From Alteriqipengyuania halimionae (lineage in GTDB: Bacteria > Pseudomonadota > Alphaproteobacteria > Sphingomonadales > Sphingomonadaceae): a stretch of DNA of 64,000 bases. Position numbers and translations under genes: made by a program. This document shows, one piece after another, positions 19,048 to 26,984 of the stretch; position 1 is the stretch's first letter, and each line of letters starts with the position of its first letter. The notes beneath the pieces were generated by a model that saw only the letters and a program-made list of their open reading frames with translations, was not told the DNA's origin and searched no databases. The stretch spans positions 2,081,001 through 2,145,000 of the forward strand of contig NZ_WTYR01000001.1 in the NCBI RefSeq assembly GCF_009827575.1. Reading direction: 5' to 3'.

Positions 19048-19662
19048 TTACGCTTCGTGGCGCTGACGCAAGCGTTCGCCGATATCGTCCCAGCCGAGGC
19101 CGCGCGCCTTGAGCAGCACCGCGATGTGATAGGCGAGATCGGCAAGTTCGTCGGTCAGCCCGTCATCGTCCCGCGTGACGGCGGCGAGCGCGACTTCCAC
19201 GCCCTCCTCGCCAATCTTCTGGGCGATTTTCTCGCGCCCTCCGGACAGCAGCCGCGCGGTGTAGCTGCCCTCGGGCGAGTCCCCGGCTCGCGCATCGATG
19301 ACGCGCGATAGCTGAGCGAGAAAGGCGAGGCCCGTCGCCCCTTCGTTACCAAAGCAGGAGGGCGTGCCCAGATGGCAGGTCGGCCCCGCCGGGGTCGCTT
19401 TCACCAGCAGCGCATCGGCGTCGCAATCGGGCATGACCGAGACGAGCGAGAGTACGTTCCCGCTCGTCTCGCCCTTGATCCAGAGGCGCTGCTTCGAGCG
19501 GCTGAAGAAGGTGACCTTTCCGCTCTCCAGCGTCGCGGCGAGCGCGGCGCGGTCCATATAGCCGACCATCAGCACCTGCCCGGTGGCATCGTCCTGCACC
19601 ACGGCGGGCAACAGGCCATCCATCTTGTCCCACGCCAGATTGTCGATGTCGTTCTCGGTCAT
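19048..19662 (-). CDS. hisIE: Bifunctional phosphoribosyl-AMP cyclohydrolase / phosphoribosyl-ATP pyrophosphatase
   Basis: Catalyses the second and third steps of histidine synthesis. The 204 residues comprise HisI (1-105: LLPAVVQDDATGQVLMVGYM, WIKGETSGN, then DCDADALLVK and TCHLG with zinc cysteines) and HisE (115-204: the helix pair with EEGVEVALAA and DELADLAYHIAVLL). The ATG overlaps the hisF stop. It is the last gene of the his operon. Confidence 0.95.
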   Translation of the reverse strand: MTENDIDNLAWDKMDGLLPAVVQDDATGQVLMVGYMDRAALAATLESGKVTFFSRSKQRLWIKGETSGNVLSLVSVMPDCDADALLVKATPAGPTCHLGTPSCFGNEGATGLAFLAQLSRVIDARAGDSPEGSYTARLLSGGREKIAQKIGEEGVEVALAAVTRDDDGLTDELADLAYHIAVLLKARGLGWDDIGERLRQRHEA

Positions 19663-20423
19663 GGTCGCACCTCGATGCCGTCGGCCAGCAATTGTCGTTT
19701 CAGGTCGGGGATCGCGATCAAGCGATCATGGAACACCGTCGCCGCCAGCGCGCCGCTCGCGCCGTGTTCGAACGCCGCGCGGAAATGCTCGGGCGCGCCC
19801 GCGCCTCCGCTGGCGATCACCGGCACCGTGACCGCCTCGACGACTTCGGCCAGATGCTTGCAATCGTAGCCGTCGCGCACACCGTCCTGCTTCATGCAGT
19901 TGAGCACCACTTCTCCTGCGCCCCGATCAGACGCTTCGCGCAGCCAATCAAGCGTATGATTGACAGTTTCGTCCGCCCGATCCGGGTCTCCGGTGTTGCG
20001 CCAGACGCGATAGCCGCCCTCGCCGCGCATCGAATCGACTCCGATCACGACGCATTGCGCGCCAAAGGCCGCAGCCAGTTCGTCGATCAGATCGGGGCGT
20101 GCCAGCGCGGGCGAATTGACCGACACCTTGTCCGCCCCCGCGTCGAGCACCGCCCCGGCGGTGGCGAGATCGCGGATCCCGCCCGCAACCGCGAAGGGAA
20201 TGTCGATCACCCGGCTGACCCGCTCGATCCACCCGGTGTCGACGCTGCGCCCTTCGGGACTGGCGGTGATGTCGTAGAACACCAGCTCGTCCGCCCCCTC
20301 GGCGGAATACCGGGTCGCATTCTCGACGATATCGCCGACATCGCGGTGGTCGCGAAACTGCACGCCCTTCACCACGCGGCCGTTCTTCACATCGAGGCAC
20401 GGGATGATCCTACGCGCAGGCAT
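19659..20423 (-). CDS. hisF: Imidazole glycerol phosphate synthase, cyclase subunit
   Basis: A 254-residue TIM barrel that joins ammonia from HisH to PRFAR. RRIIPCLDVKNGRVVKGVQF opens the barrel, with the catalytic aspartates in CLDVKNG (Asp11-type) and in GVDSMRGEGG. AVAGGIRDLATAG and VIASGGAGAPEH are the phosphate-binding loops. The start at 20423 lies 14 bp inside hisA in another frame, consistent with coupling. An in-frame extension to 20483 lies within hisA and is rejected. Confidence 0.96.
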   Translation of the reverse strand: MPARRIIPCLDVKNGRVVKGVQFRDHRDVGDIVENATRYSAEGADELVFYDITASPEGRSVDTGWIERVSRVIDIPFAVAGGIRDLATAGAVLDAGADKVSVNSPALARPDLIDELAAAFGAQCVVIGVDSMRGEGGYRVWRNTGDPDRADETVNHTLDWLREASDRGAGEVVLNCMKQDGVRDGYDCKHLAEVVEAVTVPVIASGGAGAPEHFRAAFEHGASGALAATVFHDRLIAIPDLKRQLLADGIEVRP

Positions 20424-21126
20424 CGAGCGCCTCCGACAGGCCGAAACGGCCTTCCCACAAAGCCTTGCCCACCACCGCGCCATCGGTTGCCAGCGCGCGC
20501 AGATCGTCGAGCGTGGCGACCCCGCCCGAGGCCTGGATCTTCCAGCTTGGCAAGCGCTTGCCCGCCTCGGCCAGCAGTTCGAAGTTGGGCCCTTGCAACA
20601 TTCCGTCGCGACCCACGTCGGTCAGCAGCAGATGGCGTCCGGCGGGGAAGCGCGCGGCGGCATCCCACAGCGTCACGCCGCTGGTTTCGGTCCATCCGGC
20701 GGTGACGACGATCGGTTCGCCATCGATCAGCTTGACGTCGAGCGCGAGCGCGATCTCGTCGGGCCCGAACAGGTCGAGCATGCGATTGACCGAACGCGGC
20801 TCGCGGATCGCGAGGCTCCCGATAACGACGCGCGCCGCGCCGGCATCGAGCATCGCGCGGACATCTTCGATCGAGCGGAAACCTCCCGCCACCTGGAGCT
20901 TGAGCGCCGCGTCCTTGGCGAGTGTGCGGATCAGAACATGCTGGCGCGGTTCCTTCGCCCGCGCTCCGTCGAGATCGACCACATGCGCCCACTGGGCCCC
21001 GGCCTCGGCAAAGCCGGCCAAAGTCGCGGCGGGATCGGCACCATAATCGGTGCGTGCGTCGAAATCGCCCTGTTCGAGGCGCACCGGCGCGCCGTCCATC
21101 AGGTCCATGGCGGGGTAGAGAATCAT
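20410..21126 (-). CDS. hisA: Phosphoribosylformimino-AICAR ribotide isomerase
   Basis: A 238-residue TIM barrel with internal two-fold similarity to HisF: MILYPAMDLMDGAPVRLEQG carries the first catalytic Asp, HVVDLDGARA follows, and TAGWTETSG with LLLTDVGRDGMLQGPN carries the second. Phosphate loops are VAGGFRSIEDV and QASGGVATLDD. The start overlaps the end of hisH by 4 bp. Position between hisH and hisF is the conserved order. Confidence 0.95.
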   Translation of the reverse strand: MILYPAMDLMDGAPVRLEQGDFDARTDYGADPAATLAGFAEAGAQWAHVVDLDGARAKEPRQHVLIRTLAKDAALKLQVAGGFRSIEDVRAMLDAGAARVVIGSLAIREPRSVNRMLDLFGPDEIALALDVKLIDGEPIVVTAGWTETSGVTLWDAAARFPAGRHLLLTDVGRDGMLQGPNFELLAEAGKRLPSWKIQASGGVATLDDLRALATDGAVVGKALWEGRFGLSEALDACA

Positions 21127-21713
21127 GGCTGCCAGTCCACAAAGGCTTGAAGGAAACGCGCCCCGGCCGCGCCGGAACGTTCGGGATGGAATTGCGCGCC
21201 CCACCAGTTTTCGTGGCGGATCGCAGCGGGAATCGTGGTCGCGCCGTATTGCGCGGTGGCAACCGTCGCTTCCGCCGAGGGGCAGGCGAAGCTGTGCGCG
21301 AAATAGACATAGTCGCCCTCGGCCAGCCCCAGGCCATCGTCGGTAACGGCCAGCGCGCTCCAGCCCATATGCGGCACCGGACGATCGGGACCGGGTTCGA
21401 TCGCGCCGACGGCGCCGGGCAGGATGCCGAGGCAGGCCCGATCGGTTTCGTCGGAGGCTGCGAACAGCAATTGCATGCCGAGGCAGATGCCCAGCGCCGG
21501 CCGATCGAGTCCGCGCACTGTATTGACCAGTCCGCGCGCTTCGAGGCGCTCCATCGCGTGCCCAGCAGCGCCCACGCCGGGCAGCACGACATGGCTCGCG
21601 GCGCGCAGCGCGTCGGGATCGGCGGTCACGTCCGCCTCCACCCCCAGCCGCGCGAAGGCGTGCCGGATCGAGGCGATGTTGCCGTAATCGAGATCGATGA
21701 TTGCCAGTCTCAT
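21123..21713 (-). CDS. hisH: Imidazole glycerol phosphate synthase, glutaminase subunit
   Basis: A 196-residue class I glutamine amidotransferase. The nucleophile Cys is in ALGICLGMQLLFAASDE, the oxyanion strand in VLPGVGAAGHAM, and the His-Glu pair in WGAQFHPERSG. It supplies ammonia to HisF. The ATG lies 7 nt after the hisCB stop. The extra upstream frame to 21848 overlaps hisCB and is not used. Confidence 0.95.
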   Translation of the reverse strand: MRLAIIDLDYGNIASIRHAFARLGVEADVTADPDALRAASHVVLPGVGAAGHAMERLEARGLVNTVRGLDRPALGICLGMQLLFAASDETDRACLGILPGAVGAIEPGPDRPVPHMGWSALAVTDDGLGLAEGDYVYFAHSFACPSAEATVATAQYGATTIPAAIRHENWWGAQFHPERSGAAGARFLQAFVDWQP

Positions 21714-21720
21714 TGCCGCC

Positions 21721-23376
21721 TCACAGCATGCCCTTGGTGCTGGGCAGGGTGTCGCCCTCGAGCCGGATCGCCTGTCGCAGCGCGCGCCCGAAAGCCTTGA
21801 ACGCACCCTCGGTCTTGTGGTGATCGTTGTCGCCTTCGACCTCGACATGGATCGCGGCCTTCATCGAATCCGCCAGGCTGCGGAAGATGTGCGCCGTCAT
21901 TTCTGTCGGATAGTCGCCGATATGGCTGGCGGAGAAATCGCCTTCCCACTTGGCGTAGGGGCGACCCGACAGGTCGATCAGCACCTTTGCCTCGGCCTCG
22001 TCCATCGGCAGCGCGAAGCCGTAGCGCCCGATCCCGCGCTTGTCGCCGAGTGCCGTCCGCAACGCCTCGCCCAATGCGATGGCGCAATCCTCGACCGTGT
22101 GGTGCGCATCGACATCCAGATCGCCTTGGCATGTAAGATCGAGCGCAAAGCCGCCATGCGCGGCGATCTGATCGAGCATGTGATCGAAAAACGCATTGCC
22201 GGTATCGACCCGGCGCGGGCCATCGGAATCGAGGTCGAGCGCGAGTGCGATCCTGGTTTCCTTCGTTTCGCGCACAACTTCGGCACGCCTTGAAGGAGAC
22301 CCCGCGCCCGACCCCGAAACTCCGAACGCAGCCAATGCCGCGTCGTTTTCTTCGCGCGTGCCGACGGTCAGCCTTACGCCGCCAGGTGCAGCCTGCGGCC
22401 GGAAGCGGACCCGGATCGCACGCGACCGCAGGGTATCGGCGAGCGCGTCCGGATCGGCGACTTCGAGAAACAGGAAATTGCCTCCGTCGACGCGGACCGA
22501 CCCAACACCCGGCGCATTCTCGAGCGCTGCGGCGAGCCGCGCGCGTTCGTCCAGCAGTTCCGCGATCCGTCGCTCGTGCAACGCCCGGCGCGACGGCGCC
22601 AAAGCGGCGAGCGCCGCATCGATGCTCGGCACCGGAAGCGGGTAGAAAGGCGAACAGCGCGAGGCCATCGCAACGGTATCGGGGTGCCCCACCAATGCGC
22701 CGATCCGGGCGCCCGCCAGCCCGTAGGCCTTGGACAAGGTTCGCAGCACCACGAGATTCTCGCGCGTCGCCGCTTCGCCCGAGAGGCTCTCGACATCGGC
22801 GAATTCGATATAGGCCTCGTCCGCCACCACGATCGTTTCGGGCAGGCGATCGGCCAGCGCGCGGATCGTTTCCGGCGGCACGACATTGCCGGTCGGATTG
22901 GCGGGAGAGCAGACGAAGACGAGCTTGACCTTGCCGTCGGCCTCGATCGCTTCGGCCAAGGCGTCGACGCACAAATCGAAATTGTCATCGAGCGGCACGT
23001 CGAGCACCCGCGCGCCCTGCACGGCGGCGAACCGCTCATAGGCGGTGAAGGTCGGCGACGAATACGCCACCGCATCTTCTCCCGGACGACAGAAGGCGCG
23101 GATCAGCAATTCGATCGCATCGTCGGCGCCGCGCGTGACCCACAGGTTCTCGCGTTCGACCCCATAGAGCGCTGCCATCCGCGCGCGGAGCGCCGCAGGC
23201 TGCGACTCGGGATAGCGGTTGACCGCGCTGGTCGTTGCGAGCGGCGCGAACGGGCTCTCATTACTGTCGAGCAGGATCGCATCGGGATCGGGGCCGGTAT
23301 CGGCAATATCGAAGGGTGCGAGGGCGCGGATTTCCGGGCGCGCAAGGCGCTCTGCTAGCGAGGACACACCGCTCAT
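21721..23376 (-). CDS. hisCB: Fused histidinol-phosphate aminotransferase (HisC) - imidazoleglycerol-phosphate dehydratase (HisB)
   Basis: A 551-residue protein containing two complete enzymes in one frame. Residues 1-350 are HisC: LLDSNESPFAPL, FVCSPANPTGNVVPPE, VADEAYIEFAD and the PLP-lysine motif RTLSKAYGLAGARIG. A short Gly/Ser linker (GVSGSGAGSPS) follows. Residues 362-551 are IGP dehydratase: RRAEVVRETKET, FFDHMLDQIAAHGGF, AHHTVEDCAIALGEAL and DNDHHKTEGAFKAFGRAL, with all metal-binding His/Glu clusters present. No suitable start codon precedes the HisB part, so it is made only as a fusion. The ATG overlaps the hisD stop. E. coli HisB is fused to a phosphatase instead, which is different. 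Confidence 0.93.
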   Translation of the reverse strand: MSGVSSLAERLARPEIRALAPFDIADTGPDPDAILLDSNESPFAPLATTSAVNRYPESQPAALRARMAALYGVERENLWVTRGADDAIELLIRAFCRPGEDAVAYSSPTFTAYERFAAVQGARVLDVPLDDNFDLCVDALAEAIEADGKVKLVFVCSPANPTGNVVPPETIRALADRLPETIVVADEAYIEFADVESLSGEAATRENLVVLRTLSKAYGLAGARIGALVGHPDTVAMASRCSPFYPLPVPSIDAALAALAPSRRALHERRIAELLDERARLAAALENAPGVGSVRVDGGNFLFLEVADPDALADTLRSRAIRVRFRPQAAPGGVRLTVGTREENDAALAAFGVSGSGAGSPSRRAEVVRETKETRIALALDLDSDGPRRVDTGNAFFDHMLDQIAAHGGFALDLTCQGDLDVDAHHTVEDCAIALGEALRTALGDKRGIGRYGFALPMDEAEAKVLIDLSGRPYAKWEGDFSASHIGDYPTEMTAHIFRSLADSMKAAIHVEVEGDNDHHKTEGAFKAFGRALRQAIRLEGDTLPSTKGML

Positions 23377-24659
23377 CAGACGTTCCCCCGCATCTCGGCC
23401 GAACGGGCATGCGCTTCGAGCCCTTCGAGGCGCGCCATCGCTGCGGTCGGCGCGGCAAGCGCGGCGGCGCGTTCGGGCGTGATGTGCTGCACGCTGATCG
23501 CCTTCATGAAAGTGTGGGTCGAGATGCCGCCCCATGCCCGCGCGGCACGATCGGTCGGCAGGACATGGCTCGATCCGGCGCAATAATCGCCGAAGCTCTC
23601 CGCACCCTGATAGCCCACGAACACTGCACCGGCATTGACGATATCGTCGATCAGCGCGTCGGGCGCTGCGACGGCGAGCGACAGATGTTCGGGCGCGTAG
23701 TCGTTGGCGATACCCACCGCGTCAGCCAGCGTCTCGACAAGGACGATGCGCGAATTGTCGATCGCGGCGCGAGCCTGATCGGCACGCGGCAGCTCTTCGA
23801 GCAGCCGTTCGACCTCGGCTTCGACCATCTGTGCGAGTTCGGCGCTATCGGTCGCGAGCAGGACCTGCGCATGGGCATCGTGTTCGGCTTGCCCCAGCAG
23901 GTCCGCAGCGACAACGCGCGGGTTGGCACCCGCATCGGCGATCACCATCAATTCGCTGGGTCCGGCGGGCAGATCGATCGCGATGCCGCGTGCCGCGATC
24001 TGCGCCTTGGCTTCGGCGACCCAGGCATTGCCCGGCCCGCAGACCTTGTCGCAGGCAGGTATCTCACCCGCACCGAATGCCATCGCGGCCACGGCTTGCG
24101 CGCCGCCCAGCGTCCACACCGCGTCGATGCCGCATAGCTCGGCAGCGAGCGCGAGTGCTGGATCGAGGCCGCCATCCTTGCGCGGCGGCGTCACGACGAT
24201 GAGTTCCTCCACCCTGGCAGCGCGCGCCGGAAGCGCTTGCATCAGCAGGCTGGAAAATAGCGGCGTCACGCCGCCCGGCACGTAGAGGCCGACGCGCGGG
24301 ATCGCGCGCCACAGTTTTCGCACCGTCAGGCCCGGCATCGTTTCGACGGCGATGTCCTGCGGGCGCGAGGCTTCGTGGAAGGTGCGAATATTGCTCGCCG
24401 CCAGTTCGATCGCGGCGACCGCCTCGGCATCGAGTTCCGCACGCGCCTGCGCGGCGATCGGCGCAACACTCACACGTTCGGGCGCAGCTCCGTCGATCGT
24501 GCGCGCGAGCGTCGCAACCGCGTCCCAGCCGCCCTCGGCCACCGCATCGAGCATCGCGGTCACCCGCCTGCGCATCGCAGGATCGGCGCGCAGGTCCGGC
24601 CGCGCGAGCGCGTCGGCGCGCTGGCTCGCTGTGGCTTGGTTCCAGACGATCCTTCGCAT
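23376..24659 (-). CDS. hisD: Histidinol dehydrogenase
   Basis: Oxidises histidinol to histidine in two NAD-dependent steps; 427 residues. Seen are VPGGVTPLFSSLLMQALPA, GGAQAVAAMAFG, the signature KVCGPGNAWVAEAK, DLPAGPSELMVIAD, the zinc-ligand region QAEHDAHAQV and the catalytic pair in NDYAPEHLSL, plus the late GISTHTFMK. The ATG overlaps the hisG stop (ATGA); the open frame further upstream lies within hisG. Confidence 0.96.
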   Translation of the reverse strand: MRRIVWNQATASQRADALARPDLRADPAMRRRVTAMLDAVAEGGWDAVATLARTIDGAAPERVSVAPIAAQARAELDAEAVAAIELAASNIRTFHEASRPQDIAVETMPGLTVRKLWRAIPRVGLYVPGGVTPLFSSLLMQALPARAARVEELIVVTPPRKDGGLDPALALAAELCGIDAVWTLGGAQAVAAMAFGAGEIPACDKVCGPGNAWVAEAKAQIAARGIAIDLPAGPSELMVIADAGANPRVVAADLLGQAEHDAHAQVLLATDSAELAQMVEAEVERLLEELPRADQARAAIDNSRIVLVETLADAVGIANDYAPEHLSLAVAAPDALIDDIVNAGAVFVGYQGAESFGDYCAGSSHVLPTDRAARAWGGISTHTFMKAISVQHITPERAAALAAPTAAMARLEGLEAHARSAEMRGNV

Positions 24660-25549
24660 CAGGCCATCATCTTTTCGATCGGCATGACCAGGATCGCCGA
24701 GCCACCGGCGGCTTTCAGCTCCTGCAATGTCTCCCAGAACACCGATTCCTGGCACACGGCGTGGACCGCGAACTGGCCCGGTTTGCCGTGCAGCGGGGTG
24801 ACGGTGGGGCTGCCGGCGCCGGGAAGGATTCGCTGGATTTCGCCCAGCGCCTCTCCTGGCGCGTTCAGCAGGATGTATTTCGACCCCGCGCTGGCGAGCA
24901 CGCCGTCGATCCGGGTGAGGATATTCTCGGACAGCTCTTCCATCTCTGCCGGAAATTCGCGCTTGGCGCGCACCAGCACGGCCTCGCTTTCCATCACCAG
25001 ATCGACTGCGGCAAGATTGTTCGCCTCGAGGGTCTGCCCGGTGGAAACGAGATCACAGATGAACCCGGCGATGCCAAGCTTGGGCGCGAGCTCGACCGCG
25101 CCGTTCATTTCCACCACTTCGGCCTCGACGCCCTGATCGGCGAGCCATTGCGTTGTGATGCGCGGATAGGACGTCGCGATGCGCTGTCCGGCGAGCGACT
25201 GCGCCCCGGCGTAGTCGAACCCGATCGGCGCCGCGATCTTGAGCGTGCAGCTCCCGAAGCCGAGTTTTGCCACCGTCTCGATCCGCATGGTCTCGCGGCC
25301 GAGTTCGAATTCGCGCAGTACGTTCTCGCCCACTACACCGAATTCGCAGACGCCGTCATTTACCAGCGTCGGGATGTCGTCGTCGCGCACGAACATCAGG
25401 TCGATCGGGAAATTTTCGACCCGCGCGGTCAGCCGGTTCTTGCCGTCCTGAATGCGCAGGCCCGCGCGGCTCAAAAGGTCGCGGCTGCGGTCGGACAGGC
25501 GGCCCGATTTCTGCAGCGCGATGTGCAAGCGGTCTCGGTCAGCGAACAT
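24659..25549 (-). CDS. hisG: ATP phosphoribosyltransferase, long form
   Basis: Catalyses the first committed step of histidine synthesis; 296 residues, the long form with its own C-terminal regulatory domain, so no HisZ is expected. Visible are LHIALQKSGRLSDRSRDLL, FVRDDDIPTLVNDGVCEFGVVG, the PRPP loop near DLVSTGQTLEANNL, and the regulatory tail from about residue 225 (YILLNAPGEAL, then PTVTPL). It overlaps the preceding TrpR-like gene by 11 bp. Feedback inhibition by histidine is known for this form. Confidence 0.95.
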   Translation of the reverse strand: MFADRDRLHIALQKSGRLSDRSRDLLSRAGLRIQDGKNRLTARVENFPIDLMFVRDDDIPTLVNDGVCEFGVVGENVLREFELGRETMRIETVAKLGFGSCTLKIAAPIGFDYAGAQSLAGQRIATSYPRITTQWLADQGVEAEVVEMNGAVELAPKLGIAGFICDLVSTGQTLEANNLAAVDLVMESEAVLVRAKREFPAEMEELSENILTRIDGVLASAGSKYILLNAPGEALGEIQRILPGAGSPTVTPLHGKPGQFAVHAVCQESVFWETLQELKAAGGSAILVMPIEKMMA

Positions 25550-25877
25550 TGCGGATTTCCTTTGCGGCCAGGCCGTCGATGGTGGCGCGATAGCCTTGGT
25601 GGGGTTCGGTCCTCAGAAAGCGCGCGACGCGGGTGATGGTCGTCGGGGAGACGCCGGTGCCTTCGGCGATGTCGCGATAGGACAGGTCGGTCCCGTCGAG
25701 CAGCTGTGCGACATGCCAGCGCTCGGCCAGCGAATGCAATTCGGCCGGAGTACACAAATCGGTCAGCAGGGCGAGCATATCGGCCTGCGTTTCCGGCACC
25801 AGCAGTGCATCGGCGAGCCCCGCGCGCAGATCGCTTTCGTCGCGGCTGGGCAACACGGGTGGCAATTCGGAGATCAT
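25539..25877 (-). CDS. YerC/TrpR-like DNA-binding protein at the head of the his operon
   Basis: About 112 residues. TrpR-superfamily repressor core: LLTDLCTPAELHSLAERWHV, AQLLDGTDLSYRDIAEGTGV and SPTTITRVARFLRTEPHQGY, matching the YerC/YecD family. Its stop lies 11 bp inside hisG, so it is made with the his enzymes and is a good candidate for their regulator. The start at 25877 is preferred because a promoter-like pair lies about 45-70 bp upstream and the longer frame (to 26018) runs through it; the ribosome site is weak. Confidence 0.8.
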   Translation of the reverse strand: MISELPPVLPSRDESDLRAGLADALLVPETQADMLALLTDLCTPAELHSLAERWHVAQLLDGTDLSYRDIAEGTGVSPTTITRVARFLRTEPHQGYRATIDGLAAKEIRNVR

Positions 25878-25892
25878 CGGGTCGGTCACAGC

Positions 25893-25912
25893 GTTACAGC
25901 ACATTGTTACAG
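25893..25912. repeat. Direct repeat GTTACAG x2, 13-bp period (candidate his operator)
   Basis: GTTACAG at 25893-25899 and 25906-25912 (CTGTAAC when read with the operon). The pair sits just after the predicted transcription start and before the TrpR-like gene, a position suited to repression. Confidence 0.45.
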
Positions 25913-25920
25913 TGCAGCTG

Positions 25921-25948
25921 CAAATAGGCGTTCGGGCAGCAAGGTCAA
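25921..25948 (-). promoter_or_regulatory. Candidate promoter of the his operon
   Basis: On the minus strand TTGACC (25948-25943) and TATTTG (25926-25921) are separated by 16 bp. It is the only promoter-like pair seen upstream of the operon, whose genes overlap or nearly touch from here to 19048. Confidence 0.45.
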
Positions 25949-26023
25949 CCATAGATTGCATGAAACCCGCTTTGCGCTTGCCGAGCGCCCGGCGCGACGC
26001 TATTGGCCCGCGCTCCAACGGGC

Positions 26024-26099
26024 GCCGCTTTAGCTCAGTTGGTAGAGCACATCATTCGTAATGATGGGGTCACTGGTTCGAGTCCAGTAAGCGGCACCA
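26024..26099 (+). tRNA. tRNA-Thr (anticodon CGT)
   Basis: A 76-nt cloverleaf: acceptor GCCGCTT/AAGCGGC, D-arm TAGCTCAGTTGGTAGAGCA, anticodon loop with CGT, T-arm ACTGGTTCGAGTCCAGT, discriminator A and an encoded CCA. Confidence 0.96.
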
Positions 26100-26984
26100 C
26101 CTCTCCCAGGTTTGTCCTGCGCCGCGATTGAGCGAATTGGCGTTCGGCGTGTTCGCTGTGTGGGCATCAAGTGGGAAGCCTTCCTTCCGGGTAATTTGCG
26201 CAGACCGTTCAAGCCGCTTTTGGAGCCGCTTCTGCCTGTCCGGCTTTCCCGCGCAGACTAGTGGGCGCGATCCGTCGGCTAGGCTATGCCACTGTGCGTT
26301 GGACGGGCCTGCTGCGCCTTCCGAGCCGTACGCGCCGTCGGTCGCGTTTATCGCCAAGGCATGAGAGCGGAGGAGTGTCCGAACAGCGGATTAACTGGAG
26401 GGTCCTTTGGATTACTTATCCCGTACCGCGGGCGTGTCATCGAGTATCGGCGGCTGTGCCGTTCCGGGAACGGGATCCGAACGCCAATCCAGCAAGGGTG
26501 GGCGGGGCTGCATCAAGACGTTCTGCTGCTGCTCGCGCAACCTCGCCAGCCCTGGTATTGCTTCACCTTTTCAGGGGATGGATCCTCCACGCCCGCAAGC
26601 CAGAACAACCACCAGTCGAGCGCCCGTTCTTAAGGGCCACCGCCTAGGTTCGGTCCGAAAGCATGCGATATGATATTTTTATTCGGCTGCTTTGTCGATG
26701 CAGGCATGCACGGCTGAACTTTCACCAGGGTCTAAGTAGGGCAGCACGGCTCAATCTCGGGTTGAATGCAACTGGTGGAAGGTTTGCGTGGGTATCGAGT
26801 GGGCCCGCGTTTCTAAGTGCCTGAGTGTGCGAGTGCGTTGAAGGTCTGGTGCGCAAGCAGCCGGTCCTCTGTCCCCACAACGTCGTCTCTCTTGTCTGAG
26901 GGAGCTCATTGGGCACCGAACAAATCACGGCAGATTTCGCGAGCGCGGCGCGAAACGAATGTGGGCCCTGCCCGTTCGTCCCGT
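26100..26984. other. 885-bp stretch without a convincing gene
   Basis: Between tRNA-Thr and the aldehyde dehydrogenase gene there are several short open frames on the plus strand (for example 26261-26647 and 26407-26673), but none has a ribosome site, a domain or a protein-like composition. Base composition is more mixed than in the neighbours. No copy of the tRNA 3' end was seen that would mark an integrated element. It may be a decayed insert beside the tRNA. Confidence 0.5.

Noticed and set aside
26030-26212. Short minus-strand open frame across tRNA-Thr (AYWTRTSDP-type peptide)
   Set aside because: It is the antisense translation of the tRNA, a common annotation artefact; the same applies to the frames opposite tRNA-Cys near 10656-10933.
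26100-26984. Integrated element at tRNA-Thr
   Set aside because: No integrase, transposase or duplicate tRNA end could be found; only the lack of genes and mixed composition hint at it.
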